In this document: positions 45,561 to 56,340 of the stretch, piece after piece
How the letters are laid out: every line of letters begins with the position of its first letter
Numbering within the stretch: the first letter of the stretch is position 1
DNA from: Blasia pusilla
Taxonomy: Eukaryota; Marchantiophyta; Marchantiopsida; Blasiales
Assembly: GCA_050084515.1 (NCBI GenBank)
Contig: CM114272.1
Location: 43,214,001 to 43,278,000 of the forward strand
Length of the DNA stretch: 64,000 nucleotides
Direction of reading: 5' to 3'
Notes under the pieces: generated by a model
Database searches by the model: none
Seen by the model: only the letters and a program-made list of their open reading frames with translations
Told to the model about the DNA's origin: nothing
Program-made: the position numbers and the translations under genes

Positions 45561-46329
45561 AGTTTTGAATGCTTTTGCTTGGCACTCGATGGGAGCTTCT
45601 TCGGGGCCGAACTAGCACATTCCGTTGTCAACTTCAAGGCTATTTCGAGCGATAGAAACCAAATACTTCCAAGTTCATTTAGAACTAGAGTTCCAAATGC
45701 CATCCAATAACCTTCCAGTGGAACTACAGTTCTAAATGCCATAGAAATATCAGTAGGATGTATTCCAAAGCCCAAACAGCTCCTTTAGCAGGAAGCAGGA
45801 CTTTACACATTCTTGGCAAATGGAGGGAATGGGGTTGGGGCAGAGGGTCCATGAGGCCAAGATTATTTGTTTCTTTACTTGAGAATGCTAAGATATTGGG
45901 TCTTAAGCTCTGATTTGGGTGACCAGTGCATGAACATTGGTAGAGTCCGCATTCAATCGTTTGCCATCTCCTTTACTATGAAGTCATGAGATAATTTAGT
46001 TTTTGTTGCAAATATTGCTCTGACGGGTCTACAATGACTTTAACCACATCACACCCTAGCCTTTGCTCTCTCGAGATGTCCAAAGAAATGAGCAAAAGAA
46101 AGACTTTCAACATCATTCTGAACATTTTAACTTCAAGATCCTATTATATAGGCTATCGGCAACTAAAAGAGACTTGATTGGTTGCAAAAGAACTTGATGT
46201 CTTAGTCAGATTTAAATGGACTTAAGTCCTTATTTTACTTGTAAGCATGACTTCAAGGAAGTAAAAAACCCAGAAATATCTTAATTCACCAAGAATGCCG
46301 AAATTGGTGTTTCCAGTGAAGAGATAATT
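45561..46329. other. No recognisable gene
   Basis: AACTAGAGTTCNAAATGC-like words near 45553, 45682 and 45721 suggest decayed short repeats continuing from the array. The remainder shows no motif. Confidence 0.45.
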
Positions 46330-46339
46330 GTTGCTTCCT

Positions 46340-47112
46340 GCAAACACACGCTTTGCTATAAACTCTATCATGTTGGGACATGTCTTAGAATTGAAGGAGG
46401 TGTTCCATGCCATGTTTGCCAAAAATTCTTTAAAGGAGTATTTCAATGGGAGGGATGCAAGGCAAAGGGAGAAGGCATGAGAAATTGAGACTATTGTGGC
46501 CAATCATGATTTTTGGATAAAAGGTGAGGAGTTGTTTGCTCCAACTTTTCCCACTATTATTCTTCTAAAAGAGTGTGATGGTCATAAAGCAATGACGGGG
46601 CGTACTTATTGCCATATATTGGAGATAATGGAAGAGACCCGTTCTTTTCCAATAACCCCACGGCCAAGCATGAATGGAAGGCGTTGTGGTTTTTTTGTGA
46701 CAACGTTTAGAGCTAGAGAAATGGTAATGTTATTTCTAGGCAATGGGCACTTATCCACAATAAGTTACATGAAATAGGGTATAGTCTCGCCCCTTACAAT
46801 ATTCTTGATAGTGTGCAAGACGTCACTTCAAATGCTGAGTGCATAAGAGATTTCAAACAATATCTGAAACTCTATGATGGTAATCTTCATGATTACCATC
46901 ACATCTTATATGCAAGAAATCGTGATGGTAATCATGAAGATAACCTTGACTTGCAAGATAAGGACCTAGAGGATGTGGATGTGCTATGTGGAAATTATGG
47001 CACGGCTGGCATCGAAAGGAGTCAAGATACTCATATCGACAACACTCAACATGTTGACTTCGAGGGGCCTGGAAGAGACGAAGATGATGATGTAATGGAA
47101 TATTGGATTTGA
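46340..47112 (+). pseudogene. hAT-superfamily transposase remnant
   Basis: hAT transposases excise and insert hAT DNA transposons. The frame starting near 46340 reads NTRFAINSIMLGHVLELKEVF, the TRFA.....L..L..H/K..L block of plant hAT transposases. After an in-frame TGA (46479-46481) come EIETIVANHDFWIKG and ECDGHKAMTGRTYCHILE, matching the FW......P......D...MG.IYE.M region. A frameshift near 46700 leads to RQWALIHNKLHEIGYSLAP, matching the W......LH.A.Y.LNP block, and a tail from 46813. The C-terminal dimerisation segment is not clear. The protein is broken and no terminal repeats were found. Confidence 0.75.
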
Positions 47113-47271
47113 GAGAACGCCAAAGACCAAAAATGGAGGACTTCAAGAGAAGCGAATCTATCCATCACTTCTGCTAATACAACCTATGACCCTCACATTG
47201 TTGCACCAATAGGAATTCAAAATTATTCCATTGAGTCTTCTAAACCTATGTAAGATTCTCCTCCATAATCT

Positions 47272-47505
47272 TTGAATGTGGAAAAAGTGGACTCAGTTGA
47301 TGAGCCTTATGATAATGATTTTCTCATACTTGTTTTTCCAAACTCTCAACCCATCAATGATGGCATGGATAGTTCATACATTTCCTCCGATGATCAAATA
47401 ATTGCCATAGGAGATTGTCGCCGATCCACCCGACTTCGAATTCTTGAGCCACCAAATTACCGCCTATATCTTAATCCATCAGACCCAATCTTAGACCTAG
47501 ACTAG
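47272..47505 (+). pseudogene. Acidic C-terminal tail, possibly of the hAT remnant
   Basis: A 77-residue frame rich in Asp and Ser (SSDDQIIAIGDCRRSTRLRI), ending DPILDLD before TAG. It follows the hAT remnant by about 160 bp on the same strand and may be its C-terminal tail. There is no independent motif. Confidence 0.35.
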
Positions 47506-47734
47506 TAGAGTAATTTGTGACTTACGCAAAACATATTAGTAAATAGTCGTAGCAAATTTTCTTTTCCAAAAACTATTTTACAAATGTCATTTTTAAAACA
47601 ATCCCTTTTTTTAACATTCTTGCTAATAAAATAATGTTTTTGACATGGATGGTCAAATTGGAAAGTTTAAATTTATGGAATGAGTTTCTTTGTGCGGATT
47701 TAGTTAAAGAAATAGATTCTATATAAGAAAAAAA

Positions 47735-50002
47735 AAGCTGGACAAGATGAAAAATGAAAAGACCCCATTTTCATTGAAGATGTACTAGCACAAGTTCAAA
47801 ATATGAGTGAACAATTTGTTAGCTTTTGAAGATCACTTGTACCCAATTTTAGTTTAAGATGGGATACTTGGACAAAATGGAAAAAGGAAATATATTATTT
47901 TCATTGAAGGTGTAAGGGCACATGTCAAAAAATGAGTTAATAAATTTTGAGGTTTTGGTCGCAATTCTATTGGACTTGAAAATTTTCAAGGAAGTTATAT
48001 GCACTTATTATATCATGTCTACTAAGTTTCAACTCAAGATGAAATACTTGGACAAGATGAAAAATGAAAAGACCCCATTTATATTAGAGGTTTAAAGACG
48101 TTCGTTAAAAAATGAGCTAATAAATTTTGATGTTTTTTTCACAACTCCAGTGGACTTGAAACTTTGCAAGGGACCTACATGAACCAAGGGAATCATGTCT
48201 ACCAAGTTCCAATTCAAGATGACAAACTTGCACAAGATGAAAAATCACAAGATCCGTTTTCATATGAGGTTTAAGAGTGCGGGTCAAAACATGACTTAAG
48301 ACATTTTGAGGTTTTAGTTACAACTCCATTGGACTTGAAAATTTTCAAGGGAGCTACATGAACCCATGGGATCTTGTATACAAATTTTCAATTGAATATG
48401 ACATATGTGGACAAGATGAAAAATGAAAGGACTCCATTTTCATTAGAGGTTTAAGGGCACGGGGTTAGAAAATGAGTTAATAAATTTTGAGGTGTTTTTT
48501 ACAACTCCATTGGACTTGAAACTTTGAAGAAATTCTACCTACAACTTGAGGATCATTTCCACAAATTGTAAACTCAATATAAGATGCTTAGACAAGATGA
48601 AAAATCATAAGATCCCATTTTGCATTGGAGGTTAAAGGGCGGGGGTCAAAAAATGAATTAATACCTTTTGAGGTTTTGTTCACATATACATTGGACTTGA
48701 AACTTTTCAAGAGAGCTACATGCACCCACAGGATCTTCTCTACCAAGTTTCAATTGAAGATGAAATACTTAGACAAGATGAAAAATCAAAAGACTCTATT
48801 TTCATTGGAGGTTTGAAGGCGTGGTAAAAAAATGAGTTAATAAATTTTGAGGTTTTGGTCACAAATACATTTTTTGTGAAACTTTTCAAATATGCTACCT
48901 ACATCCTGGGTATCATGTCTACCAAGTTTCAACTCAAAATGAGATACTTGGACAAGATGAAAGATCAAAAGATCCCATTTTGCATTGGAGGTTTTAGGGC
49001 GCGAGTCAAAAAAGAAGTTAATAAATTTTGAGGTTTTGTTCACAACTCCATTTTGGTTGAAAATTTTCAAAGGATCTACATAAACCTTGGGGATCATGGC
49101 TACCACCTTTCATCTCAACATGACATACTTGCACAAGATGAAAAATCATAAGACCCCATTTTCATTGGAGGTGTAAGGGCGCGAGTCAAAACATGACTTA
49201 AGATATTTTGAGGTTTTGGTCACAACTCCATTGGACTTGAGACTTTTCAAGGGAACTACATAGACTCTAGGAATCATGTCTACCAAGTTTCAATTCAAGA
49301 TGACATACTTGGACAAGATGAAAAATGAAAAGACTCCATTTTAATAAGAGGTTTAAGGGCGCGGGTCAAAACATGACTTAAGACATTTTTGAGGTTTTGA
49401 TCACAACTCCATTGGACTTGAAAAATTGCAAGGGGGCTAAATTCTGCCAGGGGATCATTTCTACCAAGTGTTAGTTCAAGATGAAATATGAGAAGATCCC
49501 ATTTTCATTGGAGATTTAAGGGCGAGGGTCCAAAAATGAGTTAATAACTTTTGAGGTTTTGTTCACAACTTCATTGGACTTCAAAAATTGCAAGGGAACT
49601 ACATGCACTTATTAGATCTACCAAGTTTCAACTCAAGATGATATACTTGGACAAGATGAAAAATGAAAAGACCCCATTTTCATTGGAGGTTTAAGGGCGC
49701 GAGTCAAAAAATGAGTTAATAACTTTTGAGGTTCTGGCCACAACTCCATTGGACTTGAAACTTTGCAAGGAAGCTAAATGCACCCAAGGAATATTTTCTA
49801 CAAAGTTTCAATTGAATATGACATACTTGGACAAGATGAAAAATGAAAAGACTCCATTTTCTTTGGAGGTTTAAGGGCGCAGGTCAAAAAATGAGTTAAT
49901 AAATTTTTAGGTTTTGGTCACAACTCCATTGGACTTTAAACTTTGCAAGGAAGCTACATGCAGCCAGGGGATCATGTCTACCAAGTTTCAACTCAAGATG
50001 AT
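47735..50002. repeat. Satellite array, about 180-bp monomer, left part
   Basis: GACAAGATGAAAAATGAAAAGA recurs about every 178-182 bp (near 47741, 48051, 48233, 48411, 48592, 48773, 48950, 49132, 49312, 49650, 49831). Between occurrences the order is constant: CCCATTTTCATTGGAGGTTTAAGGGCG, GGTCAAAAAATGAGTTAATAAATTTTGAGGTTTTGG, CACAACTCCATTGGACTTGAAACTTT, GATCATGTCTACCAAGTTTCAACTCAAGATGA. A few monomers are shortened. Monomer length is near that of many plant centromeric satellites, but centromere function is not shown. Confidence 0.92.
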
Positions 50003-51465
50003 TGTAATATACAACTCAAGGAAAAAGATGCTCTTTCTATCGTAAAGTACTAAGTTCGTTCCCAAGAGATCACGGCTTCCTAAGTAAAGAGAGGTTTTAT
50101 TAAAAAAATCAAGAATAACTTCTTCTTGACTAACCTTACTAAATCATTATAACTTATACTGTCTTTATGAGTACAAAAGAATAAAAATATTTTCTTCCCT
50201 CTTGGAAAAGACTCTTCTCAAGTGCAGACGAAGATTCTTGTGAATCTTGGATAACAAAGCTCCAACAAAGACCTCAAAGAGACCTCAAGAAGGTAGCGGC
50301 TCATCCTACTTTCAGAACTAAATCCGTTATGGTAGGTTATTCACTGTTTAAGAACTTTCCTATGCTCTTCTTGATTATCTTCTGGAATTCTGAAATCACA
50401 AGACCCAACTCTCATCCTACTGCAGCCCAATAAAGTTTTAAACTCCACTCCGCACATCAGAAAGCATGAGAGAAGACACTTTTTCTGCATCAAAGAGTGG
50501 AAAGAACCTGAAAGTATTAAAAGCTTCAGAAAGTACAAAACTCTTCAGCTTGGATTATCCCCATAGAACTCCTTACACAATCCACCAAGACTACTGGGAA
50601 AATCAAGATACAAGAAACTGATGCTAACCAACAATATTGGGGAATTCAAGACACAAGGGAATGATCCTATGATCTTTTGCTCTATTCTTTAAATAGTCTC
50701 TTTGTACAATTCCTGTCCCTTCCTATTCTACTGTAGAATTCTACCTGATAATCCTACCATCATCGGTTCAGATTCTCCAAACCTCCATCTTCCTAAGTCG
50801 GTTGGTTGCCTTGGCGAGTTAATTCTGCTTCCTTTTGAACGGATGCGCCTCTTCATTTCTGGCTTCCAAAACTACCGCGACGGTTTGGTCTTCATAGTCT
50901 TTGCACTCCTATCTTCACGAAGATTCTTATCCTTCTTTCGCGGCGAAGAGTCCTCCTTCCTACTTTCTTTCAATCAGCTTTCTTCAAAGCATTTTCTATC
51001 TTTCTATTCCTATTCTTCATACACCTTTCTACTTTGTGAAAACTCTTTGATTTCTTCTTCTTCTTCCTCTTCCTTCTTAGAGTTCTTAGTCTTTGCTCTT
51101 GGGTCTTCACTCTTCATTCTTTGTACCCAATCTTTACACAAAGACTCCCTTCAATCCTCTTTTGCAAAGAAGCTTTTTCCAGTCTTCTACACTATTCTTA
51201 CTACGGTCTTCCTTGGAAAGTACCCGCACTTTCTCTTCTAACTTCTTTTCCTATCGTTTCCTACTTATACAAAATTCTCACTCTTCCAAGACAGTCCTTA
51301 ATCTTCTAACACCTCTGGTCCTTTCATCGGAATCACTATTTTCACACAATTTCAGTAAAGTACGCCTCTTTACTTCGGTATTGAGTGTTTAGTCTTTACT
51401 CAAAGAAGACTTTTTGTACAAAAATTGCTCTTTTCTGTCAAAATTTTGAAAACGTGAGCACTACA
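50003..51465 (+). mobile_element. Solo LTR of copia-type family, inserted in the 180-bp satellite
   Basis: Begins TGTAATATACAACTC and ends GTGAGCACTACA (5'-TG..CA-3'), 1463 bp, splitting a satellite monomer. Flanks are ATGAT (49998-50002) and ATGAC (51466-51470), a 5-bp target duplication with one change. Its first 165 bp recur at 52735, directly upstream of copia reverse transcriptase code, which suggests it belongs to a Ty1/copia family. A 179-residue Ser/Phe/Leu-rich open frame inside (50702-51241) is probably chance. Confidence 0.8.
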
Positions 51466-51875
51466 ATGACAAACTTGGACAAGATGAAAAATGAAAAGAG
51501 GCCATTCTCATTGGAGGTTACAAGGGCGCGTGTAAAAAAATGAGTTCATAAATTTTGAGGTTTTGGTCACAACTCCATTGGACTTGAAACTTTGCAAGGG
51601 AGCTAAGGGAGCATGTCGATCGAGTTTTATTTGAATATGAAAAACCCAGAGAAGATGAAAAATGAAAAGAGCCCATTTTCATAAGAGGTTTAAGGGTGCG
51701 GGACAAAACATGAGTTAAGACATTTTGAGGTTTTTGTCATAACTTAAGTCGACTTGAAACTTTGTAAGGAAGCTAAATTAATCTAGGGGATCATGTCTGC
51801 CAAGTTTAAACTCAAGATGACATACTTGGAGAAGATGAAAAATCAAAAGATTCCATTTTCATTGGAGGTTTAAGG
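51466..51875. repeat. Satellite array, about 180-bp monomer, right part
   Basis: Three further monomers of the same satellite (GAAGATGAAAAATGAAAAG-type starts near 51479, 51650 and 51830), continuing the array after the solo LTR. The last monomer breaks off near 51875. Confidence 0.9.
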
Positions 51876-52190
51876 TATCGTGCGAATACACATTGTTGCC
51901 AACATCCATTAGCTGTCATGCACACACATGTCTAAGATCCATCTAGCTATGAATCATAACATCTCTACACATAAACAACTGGAGAACCCCAATCGCCCCC
52001 CTAGCTGGTGGTGAGGTCCCTCTAACTCCACATAGCCTACAAAACCAGTCTAAATGCTATGCATTTTTTGGTGCTAAGATGAGGAAGTCACGTGCTATGT
52101 CGCCCCATCGTTAGTCACTTTCCTGACTTGCTTCCTACAATCTATAACATCAAGAGTCATCTTGTATTCTAATTATGCCACCTATGAACA
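51876..52190. other. No recognisable gene
   Basis: No satellite, LTR or coding motif. It may be the 3' continuation of the minus-strand PHD-finger gene fragment. Confidence 0.4.
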
Positions 52191-52655
52191 TCAGGGACAA
52201 AGCCAACGTCCTTGAGGAACCAAATCAAGAGGCGCTGTCAAACACGACATATGCCATCCTCGAGAACACCTATCACAAACTAGCATTGTGGCTACACCTC
52301 TGGCAGACCCACACAACATGCATCTCAAGCCTATGGGAACAATTTCCAAGCTTAGATCAATCCTCCCATCTACATTTGAAAGATGACATGGCGCACAATT
52401 ACGCACATGATCTTTCCAAATGGTACCATCACGACCCTCTAAAACAAGGACTCTTGAGGGTAACATCTCTTGCACTTGCAGAATAAAGCGTCCTACCATC
52501 ATGTCAATGTCGTCGGTGTTGTCTGTTGTAGGAAGACATAATTGCAAGGATGGAATTTCCGAATCTTCGGTCGATAAACCTCCTCCACGCGTCATCGCGT
52601 ACCTCAGAGTACCGCGATGTTGAGTGATAGCCATGTTCTCAAACGCCATAGTCAT
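52191..52655 (-). pseudogene. PHD-finger protein fragment
   Basis: PHD fingers read histone H3 tails. This minus-strand frame of 154 residues ends with a PHD pattern: LRCMLCGSA, MLVCDRC, GWHMSC, APLDLVPQGRWLCP, the C4HC3 spacing up to the seventh zinc ligand. The frame stops at TGA (52191-52193), and the very next codon is TGT (Cys), which would be the eighth ligand in the usual W.CP.C ending. The stop therefore looks like a recent nonsense change at one residue. Upstream is WKDHVRNCAPCHLSNVDG, a second Cys-containing segment that I recall alongside PHD fingers in some retroelement-type proteins, so a transposon origin is plausible but unproven. Confidence 0.7.
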
Positions 52656-52734
52656 GACTCTTCAAAAGAGTTCAGCCCGCTGAGAACACACTGGCACCCA
52701 TGCGCCTGGATTGTTGAGGTCAAGAACCTCAATC

Positions 52735-52897
52735 TGTAATGTACAACCCAAGGAAAAATATACTCTTTCTATTACAAAGTACTAAGCTCGTTCCCAAGAG
52801 ATCACTGTTTCTTGAGTAAAGAGAGGTTTTATAAGAAATAACAAGAATATCTCCTTCTTCCCTAACTTTACCAACTAACTACAACTACAGTAAGAAG
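52735..52897 (+). mobile_element. Copia-type LTR fragment
   Basis: TGTAATGTACAACCC onwards matches the first 165 bp of the solo LTR at 50003 (shared ACTCTTTCTAT..AAAGTACTAAG, GTTCCCAAGAGATCAC, AGTAAAGAGAGGTTTTAT). The match stops before the reverse transcriptase code at 52913, so most of the LTR and the gag-integrase region are missing. Confidence 0.75.
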
Positions 52898-52912
52898 TGG
52901 AGATTACATCAC

Positions 52913-53404
52913 ATGGACGTCAAGAATGCCTTCTTGAATGTAGATCTATACGAGGAGGTATATATGACTCAACCATTTGGATATGAGCATCCCGAGTTTC
53001 CATTTTGCGTATGCAAGTTGAAGAAAGCTCTATACGGGCTCAAACAAGCTCCAAGAGCTTGGTATGGCAAGATTATATACGTCCTACAAGAGTTCGGTTT
53101 TAGGGTATGTGATTCTGACTCCTCGCTATATGTCTTGAGAAGACAAGATCATACAATTCTCATTGTGTTGTATGTTGACGATCTCCTGATTACTGGGAGT
53201 ATTGAAGAAATGGTACAACAAGTCAAGCTTAAGTTACAAACAGAATTTGATATGAAAGACTTGGGAGAACTCAAGTACTTTCTTGGTATTGAGTTTATCA
53301 AGGTTGGAGAGAGCATGGGGTTACTACAACGACAATATGCTCTTCATATGCTTTCAAAATATGGTTTGATACATGAAGTATGGAGTCTATGGAGCCCACG
53401 CTAG
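52913..53404 (+). pseudogene. Ty1/copia reverse transcriptase fragment
   Basis: About 150 uninterrupted residues of copia reverse transcriptase: MDVKNAFLNVDL, EEVYMTQPFGYE, CKLKKALYGLKQAPRAWY, the catalytic YVDDLLITG, and DLGELKYFLGIE. It begins inside the catalytic domain and ends after LSKYGL with a frameshift into EVWSLW. RNase H does not follow. The clean frame suggests a fairly recent fragment. It is fused to the LTR start just upstream. Confidence 0.92.
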
Positions 53405-54180
53405 CGGACATCCACTAAGTGAGTCATAAAAGTTTTCGTGCGCAAACACATCGCTACACAACATACATCGCTGTCATCGAACACACACACAAACACACAC
53501 GATCCCATGCTAACTCATGGCATCCATACACAGAGGCAAGAAGTACCAAAATATCTCCAATTAAAGTAAGATCCAATCTCTCTCTACACCATCTCACACC
53601 ATAGCTCTCACATGTGTGCACTCTCACATGTCTCTCTCAATGTCAAACCAAACCCACTCTCCTAATGAGAGGCTTGGGTTACACACACAAGGCAAGCAAG
53701 ACCATAGCTCCGCCGCCTCATGCCAAGAGGTTCAACAAAGAGAGAATGAGCTCTCAAGCTCCCTCTCTTGGAGGTATATCCCCTTCCCTCCCCCAAGCCC
53801 TCTCAATGGTAACCTACGCTTGTAGGTCACCTCCTTGTCTCTTGACTTGCTGTAGCGGGTCAAGACACTTCCCTAAGTGTAAAGTCAACTATCCCCAACA
53901 TGGAAACTTACCCGAAATAGTAAGTTTCTCTACATGGCTCCAAATGAGCCGAAACGAAGGGGAAACATGCTCTCTCAGGTTCCCCGGGGCCTCGGTAGGT
54001 CATTCTCGACCTCCTAGGCCTGTCCTCCACTACTCGAGAAGACGCTCTACTAGATCCCACCGATCTATCCTAACAGTCATGACAAAGTCATCAAAGTCAG
54101 AACCTAGACTAGGTAGTCATAAGACTAGTGAGGGCAACGAAATCGGCATAGAACTAACACTAGTGGAGATAGGCATGTGC
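53405..54180. other. No recognised gene; (CA)-rich stretch
   Basis: Contains ACACACACACAAACACACAC near 53480-53502 and CTCTC-rich sequence. A 195-residue plus-strand open frame (53614-54201) has a Ser/Pro/Lys-rich composition with no domain and probably is not a gene. The style resembles a long LTR or untranslated leader, but no partner repeat was found in the window. Confidence 0.4.
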
Positions 54181-55010
54181 CTTCAAAGTAACCTTAGGTG
54201 AAAAAGGGCATAACCACTTATGGGGATGAAGCCAATACAAGAAAGGTTAAAGAACCTTGAGCCAAGTCCCAAATCAAGAGTGAGTAGCAAAGAATATGAG
54301 AGTAGTAAAAAAGGCTGAGATGCCATGAGACTAGCCACAAAATGCAAAGGATAGAAAGAGACAATGATGAGATTCCAGACAAAGAGCGTTAAGATAGGCA
54401 CTACCCATAAGACATAAAAAATAAAATTCCAAGATCCAAGATGCATTTGAGGAGTTGGGAGTTGCAAAATCCACAAGAAGACTCCCTCTAAGACATCTTG
54501 TGGGGTAATCACTGCGAATAGCCAAGTATATGGCACCCACGCTAGTAAGGACCCGGGAAGTGTGTCATGATGGCGAGTCCAAGGAGGAAAGATTTTGGTG
54601 TGACTTACCAAAGTTAGAACTTATACTAGCTAGTTGCGAGACTAGGAAGAGCGGTGGAACTGATCACCAGACTGATTCTAGGTGAGACGTGTGCGTGTAT
54701 TATGACTAGCCTTAGGCAAGAAAGGGATAGAGCTAGTCATGGGAAAAATGTAAGGCAAGAAAATTTTGAGACCTTGGAGCCAAGTGTTAGGTTAAGGACT
54801 AGAAACAAAGAATATATTAGTAGTCAAGATGGGTGAGCACCATGAGACTAGGAGCAAAATGTGTAGGGTGGCAAGACAACCATAAGATGCCAAATAGGGA
54901 GTCGAGATGCACGAAATGTGGGTCCAAGCTCCAAGATACATTTGGGAAGCCAAGAGTTGTATAATCTGCAAGAAGCCTCTACCAAGCCATCGTGATGGAT
55001 TTCTCGTCAA
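54181..55010. repeat. Diverged tandem duplication, about 450-bp unit, two copies
   Basis: 54183-54530 and 54675-55005 share order and words: TAGGTGA, GAGCCAAGT, AGCAAAGAATAT, GATG..ATGAGACTAG..ACAAAATG, AAGATCCAAGATGCATTTG.G (AAGCTCCAAGATACATTTGGGA in copy 2), CCAAGAGTTG, ATC..CAAGAAG. Identity is moderate. Minus-strand frames in both copies give similar Leu-rich peptides, so the unit could once have been coding. Confidence 0.65.
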
Positions 55011-55114
55011 AGGTTGGTCTGCAAGTCGCTAACCACGTTTGGGTTGAGGGCCAAAATCAAGGGCTCAAGGTGCACAATGAGGAAAGTGGGGTTCCCATGG
55101 AGAACCCAAAAAGC

Positions 55115-55900
55115 CCTTGGGGGGGGCACTATATGTAGACCTATACATTACCTGCAACGTTTTAGGGTCTAGACCCTCTAACCTTAAAGTCCCCGAAAAA
55201 AGTTTTGTCCCCCTTTCTTACTTAAAAATGTCCCAAATCCATAAATTTTAACCCCTAAAATTTTTCAAGTAAAGCTTTCAAAAGAATAGAAAAACCCTTG
55301 GAAGTAAAGAGAAGCTCTCATTTCTAGCAACCATGGTTATGAATAAGGTATAGGTGACAATATCGACTATTAGTTACAACAACCAACTCTTTGATACAAG
55401 GTCATTGAACCCTTGAATGAGTGTAAACTCATTATACCAATCCATTATCCCAATAGTCTGCCCTCTACATCCACTACAACCAACTCCGTGATGCAATGGA
55501 ATTGAACCCCTGAATGAGTGTAAACTCATTAAGCCAATACATCACCCCTCTAGCCTATTCCATACATCCGCTAACCGTATCAACCAATAAACAAAAAATG
55601 CTCACTAAAAAAACAAGAACTCAAAATTATGCTAAGCACATATTTGTACATTTCAAAACGATAACTGTCATTGTGTGCAGATAATCATCCTCGCTTGCTT
55701 ATCAATAGGATCTAATACATAGATGCCCTCAAGCCCCTCTTTCCTAGTTAATGTTACATTCGATATAACCATGTCAATATGAATCCATTGCAAATTAGTT
55801 GCGTCATATGTGAATTGAGTTTTGTTGCTACTTGTGGGTTGAACCAATTTAACAAAAATTGACATACGCAACTTGTTTGACCAATAGCAGGTACATGCCT
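55115..55900 (-). repeat. Unit C, copy 2
   Basis: Parallel to 3423-4260. It starts GGGGGGGCACTATATGTA, then ACGTTTTAGGGTC, then T/A-rich sequence, then a minus-strand frame (55871-55668) with FTYDA, WIHIDMVISNVTL and YVLDPIDKQARMI. A repeated AACTCNNTGATNCAATG...TGAATGAGTGTAAACTCATTA block lies at about 55383-55440 and 55483-55550. It is followed by the minus-strand gene that element 1 interrupts. Confidence 0.5.
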
Positions 55901-56340
55901 ATCTAGCAAATCAATATGAGCTTGATGCTTGTCCTATTGTGCACCAAAATTTTGTCCAATCATAACAATCCTTCCCAACCAAAACTCCTTTTGTACTATT
56001 GGCTTAAATACTATCGTCATTCCTTTCTTTATCCTTTTCCCTTGCTTCTCACCTCTTTTTGCCCTAGTTGATCTTGTTGAAGGGCCTAAATTATCTGTTG
56101 TTTCAGAAGCAACTGCACAATTTGAACCAACATCAACGAAACATGTAGGAGATCCCTCTTTTTCTTACTATTTTTGTAGTACAAAACTTGTTTCACTCTA
56201 GTAAAACTATCCTTTGACAAGTGCAGATTGCCTACCGATTGACTTACAAGAGTGGATTTGTAAAGAATCTTATCCTGGCATGTCACGGTTGGATCAACTT
56301 TTTGAAAACCACTTACATTAGTTAAATTTGACACCACATA
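55901..56340 (-). pseudogene. Downstream part of a minus-strand gene interrupted by gypsy element 1
   Basis: The minus-strand frame here (VVSNLTNVSGFQKVDPTVT onward, with a basic end KNSKKKRD) continues in frame from the frame at 63735-63472 when element 1 and one ACATA copy are taken out, giving a join at RHILAYVVSNL. Further on, another frame has STRAKRGEKQGKRIKKGMT, a basic linker. I do not recognise the protein. Words of unit C lie just downstream on the same strand and may be part of the same gene. It is broken by the insertion and by later stops. Confidence 0.55.

Noticed and set aside
50702-51241. 179-residue open frame, Ser/Phe/Leu-rich
   Set aside because: Inside a solo LTR, low-complexity and pyrimidine-rich, with no domain; most likely chance.
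47735-51875. CRISPR array
   Set aside because: The repeated unit is the whole 180-bp monomer with no unique spacers, in a eukaryotic context.
53614-54201. 195-residue open frame
   Set aside because: Ser/Pro/Arg-rich, no domain, and the frame runs into the duplicated non-coding unit; insufficient support for a gene.
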